Under the pieces are notes generated by a model. The model did no database searches, had not been told where the DNA came from, and was given only the letters and a program-made list of their open reading frames with translations. This document shows, piece by piece, positions 34,385 to 44,550 of a DNA stretch of 64,000 nucleotides. Position 1 is the first letter of the stretch; every line of letters begins with the position of its first letter. The position numbers and the translations under genes were made by a program. This DNA is from CAJXQU01 sp965223825 (lineage in GTDB: Bacteria > Pseudomonadota > Gammaproteobacteria > CAJXQU01), in contig OZ245018.1 of the NCBI GenBank assembly GCA_965223825.1, forward strand, positions 1,984,001-2,048,000. Reading direction: 5' to 3'.

Positions 34385-37309
34385 ATGACAGCGATTATGG
34401 AAATGCCGGACATTAACGATACGGAATTCAAAAAAGATCTATTAATGGCGCACCTAAACGATACGGTAAGCCAACTTTTCCCCGACTTTTCCTCGCAGAT
34501 GACGGCTGATTATTTTAACGCCGTCGACGTCAGCGATCAGGTTGCGCACTTATGTGCACTCACCACCACTGAGATCGCAGGTATTAACCAAGAGTTGCTT
34601 CTTACCAGTAATGAAGGTCAAACCCATACATTTATAAATCGAAATAGTTACAGTGGCTTACTAAGCAAACTGATCAAACAATTACCGACAGAAAAACCAT
34701 TACAATCAGCAAAAATCTTTACCTCATTGAATGGCGATATCGTCATCGACATCTTTGATTTTGCACCACAACGCCGTTTCGACACGACCAATCTCGATCA
34801 TCGTGAACGCCTCGATCAACTAATCGATTCGATCACAGAATATGAACCCGAACTTGCCATCGAGGATCTGATCACGCTGTTACACACTTGTAGTGAAGAT
34901 TATGTGCTAACCACCAGTGATCGCCGTTTATGTCGTCACTTCCGCATGGTACAAAGCCTTTGGGGCAATGATGATGTGAAAATTGACGTCTTATCTCACC
35001 GTGATGATCCTTATACCGATATCACGATCGGCTTCGGTAATGGCGATCCGCGGCAAGTTTTTGAACGCGTTTGTCAGTATCTTGGACGACATCAAATCGA
35101 TATTCACCGTGCGCACTTCGAAACATTTGAGCATACAGATAACAGCCGCGTTTCATTGATCGGCTTACTCGTCTCAAATGCGGATGGCGAAAGCATTAAA
35201 ACCGATACTCCAGCATGGCAAGAACATCGACACAACCTCGTCCACGTCCCTTTAATGAGCGATGAGACGATGGCTTTGTATGACGATCAGAAGCAAATGA
35301 GTCTCTTACAAGCTGAGCTCCTCTGCGCAATGGGTGCGCTCATTCACCAGCGCCTGTGCAAAGTCGATTCGTATCGCTACACCTTAGAACGGATCACCGA
35401 TGTTTTGCATAAACATCCCGAGTTTTCCTGCACCATTTTTGACTACCTGATCAATAAATTTGCACCAGAAAGCGGCAAAAGCACCGAAACGAAAACGCAT
35501 CTCCTATCTGATCATGATATTCACAGCATGACTGAAACCGATGCAGCAATATTACGCACGCTAGAACTGGCCGCCTTTAGTATTCTAAAAACGAACCTAC
35601 ACTTTCCAACGCGTTACGCACTCGCCTTTCGACTAGAACCTGACTTTTTTTGCATTGCTGATCGCACCACCATACCGCACGGCGCTTTTTTCTTTTACGG
35701 CAAAAACTTCTCTGCCAGTCACGTACGTTTTCGCGATATTGCCCGTGGCGGCATGCGTATCGTTCGGCCGCGCAATATGGATGATTATATTTTTGAAACA
35801 AGTCGCTTGTTCGACGAAAACTACGCTCTCGCCTACGCGCAACAGTTAAAAAACAAAGACATTCCCGAAGGTGGATCAAAAGGGGTTTTACTGGTTAAAC
35901 CCGGTCGTGATTTTGAACAATGTGGTCGTGCGTATGCCGACAGCTTGCTCGATCTGATCACGCCGGACACAGAAACGGCGGCACTACGTATCGACTACCT
36001 TGAACACGATGAGCTTATCTACCTTGGCCCGGATGAGAATGTCTCACCGAATTTGATTAACTGGATTATTCATCGCGCGGAATCACGTGGCTATCCGATG
36101 CCGAATACCTTTATGAGCTCAAAAGCTGCCAGCGGCATAAATCATAAAGAATATGGTGTGACGAGCGAGGGTGTAACGGTCTTTCTCGATACCGCTTTAA
36201 AAGAATGTGGTATTGATCCGAAAAATATGCCTTTTACAGTAAAAATCACTGGCGGCCCCGACGGCGATGTAGCCGGTAATGAAATCCTCATTTTGCATCG
36301 CGAATACGGTGAAAATGCAAAAATTATCGGTATCGCTGACGGCTTCGGAACAGCCGAAGATCCAGAGGGTCTTGATCATGCGGAGCTGATCAGACTGGTT
36401 AAAGCCAGTTTACCGATCACGGATTTCTCAGCCGATAAACTGGGGCCACAAGGCACGCTGACGAATATAGAAACAACAGAAGGCGTACAAGCACGAAATT
36501 CTCTGCATTTCCGTCTAAAAGCAGATGCTTTTGTCCCAGCAGGTGGTCGACCGCAAGCGATCAACATGCTCAATTGGCATCATTATTTAGATGAAACGAA
36601 TCAGCCATCGAGCCGCATTATTGTTGAAGGTGCAAACCTCTTCATCACCGCCGAAGCACGAGAAAAACTCTCCGCGGCGGGTGTGTTGATTATTAAAGAT
36701 AGTTCTGCGAATAAATGTGGCGTGATCTGCTCAAGCATGGAAATTCTTGCCGGGATGCTGGTCTCAGAAGCAGAATTTATATCCATTAAACCGGATTATG
36801 TTGAGGACGTATTAAAACGACTGCGTGACCTCGCCGCATTAGAAGCCAAAGCCCTCTTGCGCGCGCACCAACATCACCCTTATGAATCGTTGCCTGAGTT
36901 AAGTAAACAAATGAGTTTGCAAATTAATCGTTTACACGATGCAGTCGCGGCCTTTCTAATGCAATCACCCGATTGCCAACCAGACATGTTGAATGCACTT
37001 GTCGAAAACTATATTCCTCAATCCTTAATGCAATTAATTGGGCGTGATGCGATCGCTCGAATCCCCGCCGCGTATTTTCGTCAGATCATTGCGTCTGTGT
37101 TAGCGAGCCGTATGATCTATCACGAAGGCATCGATTATTGTCGTCATATGAGCGAAGAAAAAATGGCGGAACTGGCCCTAGCTTATCTACAAGAAGAACG
37201 AAATATTGCAGATATGATTCACGCACTGGATACCAGCCAAGTAGAACATAAAGAACAGATCATCAACTTGCTCCGATCAGCCGGCGCTGGGGCGGCATTA
37301 AGAGCGTAA
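34385..37309 (+). CDS. Large NAD-dependent glutamate dehydrogenase (about 110-kDa class)
   Basis: Interconverts glutamate with 2-oxoglutarate and ammonium. At 974 residues it is larger than the 450-residue hexameric class and smaller than the 1600-residue bacterial GDH180, matching the 115-kDa type known from fungi and some bacteria. Residues about 1-430 are regulatory sequence. The catalytic core has RDIARGGMRIVRPRN, PEGGSKGVLL with the active-site lysine, and GGPDGDVAGNEIL with IIVEGANLFIT for NAD binding. A GAAGGAG lies seven bases before the start. Next to urea and nitrate genes it probably links ammonium with carbon, or burns glutamate; the direction cannot be told from sequence. Confidence 0.9.
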   Translation: MTAIMEMPDINDTEFKKDLLMAHLNDTVSQLFPDFSSQMTADYFNAVDVSDQVAHLCALTTTEIAGINQELLLTSNEGQTHTFINRNSYSGLLSKLIKQLPTEKPLQSAKIFTSLNGDIVIDIFDFAPQRRFDTTNLDHRERLDQLIDSITEYEPELAIEDLITLLHTCSEDYVLTTSDRRLCRHFRMVQSLWGNDDVKIDVLSHRDDPYTDITIGFGNGDPRQVFERVCQYLGRHQIDIHRAHFETFEHTDNSRVSLIGLLVSNADGESIKTDTPAWQEHRHNLVHVPLMSDETMALYDDQKQMSLLQAELLCAMGALIHQRLCKVDSYRYTLERITDVLHKHPEFSCTIFDYLINKFAPESGKSTETKTHLLSDHDIHSMTETDAAILRTLELAAFSILKTNLHFPTRYALAFRLEPDFFCIADRTTIPHGAFFFYGKNFSASHVRFRDIARGGMRIVRPRNMDDYIFETSRLFDENYALAYAQQLKNKDIPEGGSKGVLLVKPGRDFEQCGRAYADSLLDLITPDTETAALRIDYLEHDELIYLGPDENVSPNLINWIIHRAESRGYPMPNTFMSSKAASGINHKEYGVTSEGVTVFLDTALKECGIDPKNMPFTVKITGGPDGDVAGNEILILHREYGENAKIIGIADGFGTAEDPEGLDHAELIRLVKASLPITDFSADKLGPQGTLTNIETTEGVQARNSLHFRLKADAFVPAGGRPQAINMLNWHHYLDETNQPSSRIIVEGANLFITAEAREKLSAAGVLIIKDSSANKCGVICSSMEILAGMLVSEAEFISIKPDYVEDVLKRLRDLAALEAKALLRAHQHHPYESLPELSKQMSLQINRLHDAVAAFLMQSPDCQPDMLNALVENYIPQSLMQLIGRDAIARIPAAYFRQIIASVLASRMIYHEGIDYCRHMSEEKMAELALAYLQEERNIADMIHALDTSQVEHKEQIINLLRSAGAGAALRA

Positions 37310-37314
37310 CTATT

Positions 37315-37349
37315 ATCACCACCGTCTTTGCATTTGCGAAGGCGGTGAT
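37315..37349 (+). other. Hairpin after the glutamate dehydrogenase gene
   Basis: ATCACC/GGTGAT outer arms and an eight-pair inner stem around an ATTT loop, with a three-base bulge, begin six bases after the stop. There is no T-run, so this may be a factor-assisted terminator or an mRNA end-protecting structure. Confidence 0.45.
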
Positions 37350-37706
37350 CGTCCCTCCTCCAGCACAGTTCTAATGCCCTCTCTTGGATTTGATCATAAA
37401 ACGTTCACAGATTTGTCATAATAAAACGACATCCCAACATAAAAAGCGGTAACTAAAACTATAAACTAGTTAAATAACTACATATAAACTATTGTATTTT
37501 AAAGGAGTTTATTTTTAGTAAAAACCTGGCCCCGTGCTTGCTATCAATGCCCTAACGTCAGAACCAAAGTTATAAATACAAAGTAGTGTCATACAACCAC
37601 CTTTGATTCTGAATAATATCAACGAATTAGCGTAGCTTTTTAAAGTCACAAAGGATTCTGTCGACACAAGAGCTACTTTACGTTAATTCCGGCAAGGACA
37701 AAGAGA
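37350..37706. other. Gene-free AT-rich upstream region of the CotH-family gene
   Basis: No coding sequence is supported here. The notable structure is five copies of AACTA in 41 bp at 37451-37491, spaced 6, 7, 12 and 11 bases apart, including a repeated TATAAACTA. This may be a regulator-binding array or chance in AT-rich DNA. No convincing -35/-10 pair could be fixed. Confidence 0.4.
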
Positions 37707-40700
37707 ATGGAATATCTCGCTGGACCAAGGAACACATACATGCCAAATCACCTCTTCTCAGGCAGCGCGCTCAAGCGTTTTGCTCTTTACTGTTTTTTCA
37801 GTTTAATCACTATCACAGCCCATGCTGAAGACTACACGCTCGTATACAGCGAGACGTGGGATCGAGCAGGCGCCATCCCTCTAGAAGGAGCCACCGTCAG
37901 CGGTGATTTATATGGCCGACTCATTCCTGAAACGGGTGGCATCACACGCGTTTATTATTATCTTGATGGCGCTAGTCGCCAATTTAAGAATGAACTATCA
38001 CCGCCTTATGATCTCAATGGTGGTCCATCAAGCAGCGCGGTCCCTTATGACACTACGGACTTAACTGATGGCTCACATACAATCCGTGCAGAAATCCTTT
38101 TAGATACTGACGAAATTATCAACATCAATACCAGTTTTATTGTTGCGAATAATGTGGCTCTCGAGAATGTCGCACCAGTATTAAGCACCATTGGTAATCA
38201 GAGCGTCGATGCCGATTCAATTCTCAACCTATCCATTACAGCAAGTGACTTAAACGACGATCCGCTTAGTATCACCGTTGATGACCTACCCACCTTCGCA
38301 AGTTTTTCGGATAACGGCAATGGCACAGCAACGCTGGGCTTTACCCCGTTAGAAGGTGATATCAACACGTACGCGATCACTGTCAACGTCACCGACGGTG
38401 AATTTACTGATAATGAAACATTCCAACTCACCGTTGGTGAAGCGGGAAGCCAACCCTATCGCTTGGTTTACTCAGAAACGAATGATCGCGCCGGTCAAAT
38501 CCCACTTAATGGTGCCGTTGTAGGTGGTGATTTATTCGGTCGACTAATTCCAGAGTCAGGCGGCATTACAAGCATTCTTTACTATCTTGATGGCTCAAAT
38601 AACCATTTCAAAACGGAAACCCAAGCACCTTACGATATCAATGGTGGTTCCAGCACTGCGAATGCATTTGACACGACAGCATTAAGCGATGGTGTCCATA
38701 CTATCCGTGCGAAAGTGACGTTCAGTGGTAGCGACATCATCAACTTCAACACAAGTTTCACTGTCGATAACGGTACCGTGACTGAGAATCAAGCACCGGT
38801 ACTCAACGCGATAGGTTCACAATCTCTTGAAGTAAATAACAGCTTGTCGATTAGCATCAGCGCAAGTGACAGTGATGTTGATCCGATAAGTTTCAGCACG
38901 ATTAACTTACCGGCATTTGCCAGCTTTACTGACAATGGCAACGGCACAGCAACACTCAATATCAACCCCGCAACTGGCGACGCAGGATCGTACAGCATGA
39001 CAGTGAATGTCACTGACGGCCTGTTGAGCGACAGTGAAGTGATCCAAATTCACGTGACCGATCCGGTGGTTGTGGAAAACATCCCGCCGGTACTCTCCTC
39101 GATCGGGTCACAAACCGCGTTTGTTGATGAATCGTTTACGATAAACCTCAGCGCGTCAGATGCGAATTCTGACCCGCTGACGATCTCACTCACCAATGGC
39201 CCCTCGTTTGTTAGTCTCACAGACAATGGTGACGGCACTGCGAGTCTTAGTGGTCTCGCAAGCTCCACCAGTATTGGTCAACACAGCTTGACAGTGCTTG
39301 TCTCCGACGGTGCGCTGTCTGATAGCGAAACGTTCCAACTTCAAATCATAGAACCTGTTATTGAAAACGAAGCACCGGTTCTTTCGCCTATCGGTACACA
39401 GACAGTTGAAGTCGGTGAAAGCTTTAACCTGTCGATCTCCGCTAACGATGTAAACGGTAATGCTGGCCTAATAATTAGCTCAACAGATGCACCTAGCTTC
39501 GTCACATTGACAGACTTAGGTGATGGATCCGCTAGCTTGGTTGCGACCCCAGGCAATGCTGACATCGGTCAACACAGTATGACGATCACCGTTTCTGACG
39601 GTGAATTGTCTGATACTGAAACCGTGACGTTCAACATCAATGCAGCCAGCACACATCCATACAGCTTGGTCTACAGCATGACCTCCGACCGAGCAGGTCA
39701 AATCCAACTAGAGGGGGCAACGATTTCAGGTGATTTGTTTGCACGATTACTGCCCGAATCTGGCGGCGTTTCAAACGTTCAATATTTCTTGGACGGTAGC
39801 AGTTCTGCTTTCAAGTTTGAATCCAGCGCACCTTATGATGTTAACGGTGGCAGCTCAACGGCTCGTGCTTACGATACAACAGCACTGACTGATGGCTTGC
39901 ATACGATCAGAACGCTCATGTACTTAAACACAGGCGAAAGCATTACCTTCGATACTCAATTCATCATCGCAAACAATGCTCCGCAAGAAAATGTTGCACC
40001 CGTTCTTAACCCGATCAGCAACGTTAGCTTGCTGGCCGAAACCAGCCAAACGATCACGATCAATGCCTCTGATGTGAATGGCGATGTATTAACTATGACG
40101 GCGACAGGCTTGCCTGCATTTGCCAGCCTGACAGATAACGGCAACAACACAGGCTCTCTGCTGATCCAACCAACAGCGGTCGATGTTGGTAGTTATCCTG
40201 TGAGTATTAGCGTTGCCGATGCAGAATTCTCTGATACAGAAAACTTTACGATCGTGGTAACAGAGGAAATCGAACAACCGTATTACCTCGTTTACAGCGC
40301 ATCATGGGATCGCAATGGCCAAAACTTACTCGATGGCACTGTCGTCAGTGGTAATTTGTATGGTCGAATGCTGCCTGAATCAGGTGGTATCACACGCGTC
40401 TATTATTACTTGGATGGATCAAACTCGCGTTTTAAATCTGAAGCCTCAGCACCCTATGATCTCAATGGTGGACCATCGAGTAGTGCTGTGCCTTACGACA
40501 CAACGCAGTTGAGTGATGGACCACATGTGATTAGAGCCGAAGTGTTTTTAAATTCTGGTGAGCTGATCAACTTTGATACCACCATCATTGTTGCGAATAA
40601 TGGTCCGGTGAATACTGCACCGGTATTGAGCGCAATTGGCAATCAAACCGTTTTAGCTGGTACTTCATCGAGCATCACTGTTTCAGCAACGGATGCGCAA

Positions 40701-43700
40701 GGTGATAACCTAAACTTCACGCCTTCTGGTTTCCCTGCTTTCGCACAGTTAACTAACAACAGCAACAACACAGCGACCATCAATTTCACACCGTCTGTTG
40801 CAAATGTTGGATCAACCAACGTCAGCGTGTCGGTTTCTGATGGCTTACTGCAGGATGCTGAAACATTCCAAATTACCGTCACAGCGCCAGCATCGGGTGG
40901 TGGGAATGTCATTCTCAATGAATTCGTTGCGGGTAACGACAGTGACTATCTAGATGGAGAAGATTGGATTGAGTTACATAACAATGGTGACCAAGCCGTC
41001 GATTTGACGGGCTGGTGTCTCACTGACGATGTCACCGTTCCAAACATGTGGTGTTTCACTAGCGGTAATATTGCTGCGGGTGGTTATCTCATCATCACGG
41101 CGGATGATCCAGATGTGCCTGCGGATCTGCACGCAAACTTTAAATTGGGTAAGGGTGGAGAGTACTTAGGCTTGTTCAAACCGGATGGCAGCGTTGCGAC
41201 TGAATTCGCACCTGAATTTCCGCAGCAATACGATAATGTTGCCTACGGTTTGAACACTGAGGGTGAAGCACGTTATTTCCCAACGCCAACACCTGGCGCG
41301 GCAAATAGCGAAGGCGTCACTGACTTCTTCAGTTTTGATCCTGATCAAACCACGTTTAACAGCGCTACAGGCAACTTGAGCGCACAAGCAACCCTTTCAA
41401 CTTTAGGGACGGTCTCTGAAGCCTATACACTAAGTACTGATGATGGCGGCATGGGCTGGTTATCCGCGAGCACGATGGCTGATGAAGATGGTGTAACACC
41501 GGATCTCATCGAAATACTGGCTGATCCCTCAGGTCTTGCTGAAGGCACCTATGCGGGTACTGTCTCTGCGAGTGCGACAGGCATCGGTGAAGGTTCTATG
41601 GCAATTACGTTAATCGTTACAGAAAGCAGCACCCCAACCGGCTCACTCATCCTTAACGAATTTGTTGCTAGCAACAAATCGGATTATGTTGATGGCGAAG
41701 ACTGGTTGGAAATCTATAACGACGGTGCAACAGCCGTTGATCTGACTGGCTGGTGCTTGACTGACGACGAAACGAACCTCAGCCAATGGTGCTTCGCTAA
41801 CGGATCGATTGCTGCGGGTGAATACTTGGTTGTGATCGCAGATTCACCGGATGTTCCAACCGATCTGCACGCGAACTTTAAACTGGGCAAAGGTGGCGAA
41901 TATCTTGCGCTGATTAAACCAGATGGTTCAATTGCAACGGCGTATGCACCTGAATTTCCACAACAATACGATGATATTTCCTACGGTCTGGATAGTTCGG
42001 GTGCTGAAAGCTACTTCACAACCCCGACTCCCGGTGCAGCGAATGGTGAAGGCGTCACGGATTTCTTAAGCTTCGCACCAGACTCGTTAACACTGATTGT
42101 AAGTTCTGGCAGCGCAACGTCGGAATCTGTACTTTCAACTGTCGCGACAGCAATCACAGGCTATGCCCTGTCAGTTGATGATGCTGGCCTTGGCTGGCTT
42201 TCTGCAACAGCAGGTTCAGGTGAAGATGATCAAACACCGGATGCGATCAGCATTACGGCTGACTCGAATGGTCTTGCTGCTGGTACATACACCGGGACGA
42301 TCACGGCATCTGCTTCGGGCTTTGGAGCGGGCCAATTGACCGTCACGCTCTCTGTCACTGAGGGAGGTGGTTCAACTGGTACGCTGACCCTGACTGAGTT
42401 TATGGCTTCAAATGGTTCCACTTATCTTGACGGCGAAGACTGGTTTGAAATTCACAACCCAGGTTCGAGCGCTGTTGACCTCGCGGGGTGGTGTGCGACT
42501 GACGATGTAACCGATTTAGGAAAATGGTGCTTCACCAGTGGCCAGGTTGCAGCGGGTGAATACTTGGTTGTGATCGCAGACAACCCTGACGTACCGGATA
42601 ACCAACACGCAGGTTTCAAACTCAGTGCGGGTGGTGAGTATTTTGGTTTGATTAGCCCAACAGGTGTCATCACCACGGAATATGCACCCGAGTATCCTGA
42701 ACAGAGTTCTGATATTTCTTATGGTCTGAATCCAGATAACGAGTTGCGTTACTTCACCGTACCAACACCTGGTGCGGCGAATAACGATGGTGTCAGCACA
42801 CTTAATAGCCTGATCACCTTAAGCCATACACGTGGTTTTTATACTGCACCTTTTGATTTGACATTAAGTGTTGATGCGAATGCTGATAGCGTACGTTACA
42901 CGCTGGATGGCTCTGAACCTACGTCATCAAATGGCTCGGTTTATAGCTCCCCTATTTCAATTAACAGTACAACCATTGTGCGTTTCGCGGTCATCGTTGC
43001 AGGTGAAGTCGCTGAAAAAGTAACAACAAACAGTTACTTCTTCTTAGATGACATTTTGCAACAAGCTGATATGGATCAATCCGTCATTTCGGCATACAGC
43101 GATGAAATCATTGAAGCCATGCAAGCTGTACCAACCATGTCCGTTGCGGCTAACCCAGATGAAATATCCGGAAGTAGCGGCTTTTATGGTGGTGACAATG
43201 TCGAAAAAGCGGTTTCTGTTGAAGTGCTCTATGCAGACGATCCTGCAGCAAGCCATCAAGCAAACTCGGGTATCGAATCACATTCACATTTGCGAGCGAA
43301 ACGGTCATTAAGACTCAACTTCCGCGCGGAATATGGTGACTCGAAATTCAATACTGACTTGATGGAAAAAGCTCCGCTTAACGGCGACACCGCAAGCAAT
43401 AAACTGGATAAAATCATCCTCCGTGGCGGTAACAACCGTTGCTGGTGTCGTGATTTCAACCCCGATAAAACAACATACACGATTGATCAGTTCTATCGCG
43501 ATACACAAATTGCAGCAACCGGTAGTGGTATGCGTGGTACCTACGTTCACCTCTACATCAATGGTGAGTATCACGGCCTGTATAATGCCGTTGAGCGAGC
43601 AGACAAGCATTTCCTCGCGGACTATTTTGATGGTGATGATGCTGACTGGTTCTCAACCAACCACGGGATTGTCCATGATGGGTCTGATCCTTTAAACGGT

Positions 43701-44372
43701 GATCGCACTCGCTATGACTACTTAACCACTACGCTTATCAACAAAGACATGAGTCAAGCGGCCAACTATGCAGAGCTGCAAGAGTATCTTGAGATAGATC
43801 ATTTCATCGATTACTTGTTGGTAAGTTGGTGGACGGGTGTTGGCGATTGGCCAGATAACAACTGGTACGCCGGAAGCCGCAACCCATCATCACCAGAAGG
43901 ATCAACTGGTTTACTGTTCTTCGCATGGGATGGAGAATGGTCATGGGATGCGCCAGCGGATTTCTCCAACGATGGAAAACGGGCAAAAATTCACCCTGCC
44001 TTCCGCGGTAATAAAGACATTTCAGACTATGGCGCTTCTGCACCGGACAATCCATTTATCATTGCTCAAATCTGGCACGCTGCTCGTCAAAATGCGGATT
44101 TCTTAGCGCGAGTGCAAGCACGTGCCGATGCACTGTTAGGCACCGGTGGTGCACTATCCGACGGAGTAGCACGTGATCGCTGGTTAATGCTGGCTGATTA
44201 CGTTAATCAGGCCGTCATTGGTGAATCAGCGCGTTGGGGGGGTGAGGTCAGCAGCCCAGCGAGAACGCGTGACATCGATTGGCAAAATGAAGTCAATGTG
44301 ATTTACGACCTGCTCGATGGGAACGCAGAAGAACTACGCACCCAACTTCGAGAAGAAGGCTACCTACCTTAA
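37707..44372 (+). CDS. Giant secreted multi-domain protein with C-terminal CotH kinase domain
   Basis: A 2221-residue exported protein. A signal peptide (core FALYCFFSLITITAHA) ends near residue 40; ATG at 37740 would give a more normal signal than 37707. A module of about 105 residues (LVYS, DRAG, YYLDG, PYD.NGG, DTT, DG.HTIRA) occurs four times near 43-155, 250-357, 651-757 and 858-965, mixed with six cadherin/Ig-like repeats. Three lamin-tail domains follow near 1067-1205, 1312-1450 and 1560-1698, two separated by BACON-like strands, then a chitobiase-type C-terminal domain (about 1705-1780) and a CotH kinase domain (about 1800-2175; YINGEYHGLYNAVERADKH, FAWDGEWSWD). It is likely a cell-surface or released protein. 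CotH proteins phosphorylate protein targets; the target here is unknown. Confidence 0.85.
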   Translation: MEYLAGPRNTYMPNHLFSGSALKRFALYCFFSLITITAHAEDYTLVYSETWDRAGAIPLEGATVSGDLYGRLIPETGGITRVYYYLDGASRQFKNELSPPYDLNGGPSSSAVPYDTTDLTDGSHTIRAEILLDTDEIININTSFIVANNVALENVAPVLSTIGNQSVDADSILNLSITASDLNDDPLSITVDDLPTFASFSDNGNGTATLGFTPLEGDINTYAITVNVTDGEFTDNETFQLTVGEAGSQPYRLVYSETNDRAGQIPLNGAVVGGDLFGRLIPESGGITSILYYLDGSNNHFKTETQAPYDINGGSSTANAFDTTALSDGVHTIRAKVTFSGSDIINFNTSFTVDNGTVTENQAPVLNAIGSQSLEVNNSLSISISASDSDVDPISFSTINLPAFASFTDNGNGTATLNINPATGDAGSYSMTVNVTDGLLSDSEVIQIHVTDPVVVENIPPVLSSIGSQTAFVDESFTINLSASDANSDPLTISLTNGPSFVSLTDNGDGTASLSGLASSTSIGQHSLTVLVSDGALSDSETFQLQIIEPVIENEAPVLSPIGTQTVEVGESFNLSISANDVNGNAGLIISSTDAPSFVTLTDLGDGSASLVATPGNADIGQHSMTITVSDGELSDTETVTFNINAASTHPYSLVYSMTSDRAGQIQLEGATISGDLFARLLPESGGVSNVQYFLDGSSSAFKFESSAPYDVNGGSSTARAYDTTALTDGLHTIRTLMYLNTGESITFDTQFIIANNAPQENVAPVLNPISNVSLLAETSQTITINASDVNGDVLTMTATGLPAFASLTDNGNNTGSLLIQPTAVDVGSYPVSISVADAEFSDTENFTIVVTEEIEQPYYLVYSASWDRNGQNLLDGTVVSGNLYGRMLPESGGITRVYYYLDGSNSRFKSEASAPYDLNGGPSSSAVPYDTTQLSDGPHVIRAEVFLNSGELINFDTTIIVANNGPVNTAPVLSAIGNQTVLAGTSSSITVSATDAQGDNLNFTPSGFPAFAQLTNNSNNTATINFTPSVANVGSTNVSVSVSDGLLQDAETFQITVTAPASGGGNVILNEFVAGNDSDYLDGEDWIELHNNGDQAVDLTGWCLTDDVTVPNMWCFTSGNIAAGGYLIITADDPDVPADLHANFKLGKGGEYLGLFKPDGSVATEFAPEFPQQYDNVAYGLNTEGEARYFPTPTPGAANSEGVTDFFSFDPDQTTFNSATGNLSAQATLSTLGTVSEAYTLSTDDGGMGWLSASTMADEDGVTPDLIEILADPSGLAEGTYAGTVSASATGIGEGSMAITLIVTESSTPTGSLILNEFVASNKSDYVDGEDWLEIYNDGATAVDLTGWCLTDDETNLSQWCFANGSIAAGEYLVVIADSPDVPTDLHANFKLGKGGEYLALIKPDGSIATAYAPEFPQQYDDISYGLDSSGAESYFTTPTPGAANGEGVTDFLSFAPDSLTLIVSSGSATSESVLSTVATAITGYALSVDDAGLGWLSATAGSGEDDQTPDAISITADSNGLAAGTYTGTITASASGFGAGQLTVTLSVTEGGGSTGTLTLTEFMASNGSTYLDGEDWFEIHNPGSSAVDLAGWCATDDVTDLGKWCFTSGQVAAGEYLVVIADNPDVPDNQHAGFKLSAGGEYFGLISPTGVITTEYAPEYPEQSSDISYGLNPDNELRYFTVPTPGAANNDGVSTLNSLITLSHTRGFYTAPFDLTLSVDANADSVRYTLDGSEPTSSNGSVYSSPISINSTTIVRFAVIVAGEVAEKVTTNSYFFLDDILQQADMDQSVISAYSDEIIEAMQAVPTMSVAANPDEISGSSGFYGGDNVEKAVSVEVLYADDPAASHQANSGIESHSHLRAKRSLRLNFRAEYGDSKFNTDLMEKAPLNGDTASNKLDKIILRGGNNRCWCRDFNPDKTTYTIDQFYRDTQIAATGSGMRGTYVHLYINGEYHGLYNAVERADKHFLADYFDGDDADWFSTNHGIVHDGSDPLNGDRTRYDYLTTTLINKDMSQAANYAELQEYLEIDHFIDYLLVSWWTGVGDWPDNNWYAGSRNPSSPEGSTGLLFFAWDGEWSWDAPADFSNDGKRAKIHPAFRGNKDISDYGASAPDNPFIIAQIWHAARQNADFLARVQARADALLGTGGALSDGVARDRWLMLADYVNQAVIGESARWGGEVSSPARTRDIDWQNEVNVIYDLLDGNAEELRTQLREEGYLP

Positions 44373-44386
44373 AAAGTAGGCTCTAT

Positions 44387-44425
44387 AAAAACGGCCATTC
44401 AAGTTTGTCTTGAATGGCCGTTTTT
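44387..44425 (+). terminator. Strong intrinsic terminator after the CotH gene
   Basis: A 17-bp perfect stem with a five-base loop (arms include ACGGCCATTCAAG) is followed by TTTTTG-TTTG. Runs of A on the other side make it potentially bidirectional. Confidence 0.9.
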
Positions 44426-44550
44426 GTTTGAGGGTTCGGTGTCTTTCTGGTTTAAATCGAATTGAATTTTTGAACCCAAAATTATAAACCTTTGGGATTT
44501 TTCGTTAGATCAGCTTAAGTTTCCTCAGCCTATAAACAAATACATTCACC

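Noticed and set aside
38198..42676. Series of minus-strand frames across the CotH gene
   Set aside because: They recur because the underlying repeat modules recur; they are shadows of the repeats and not genes.
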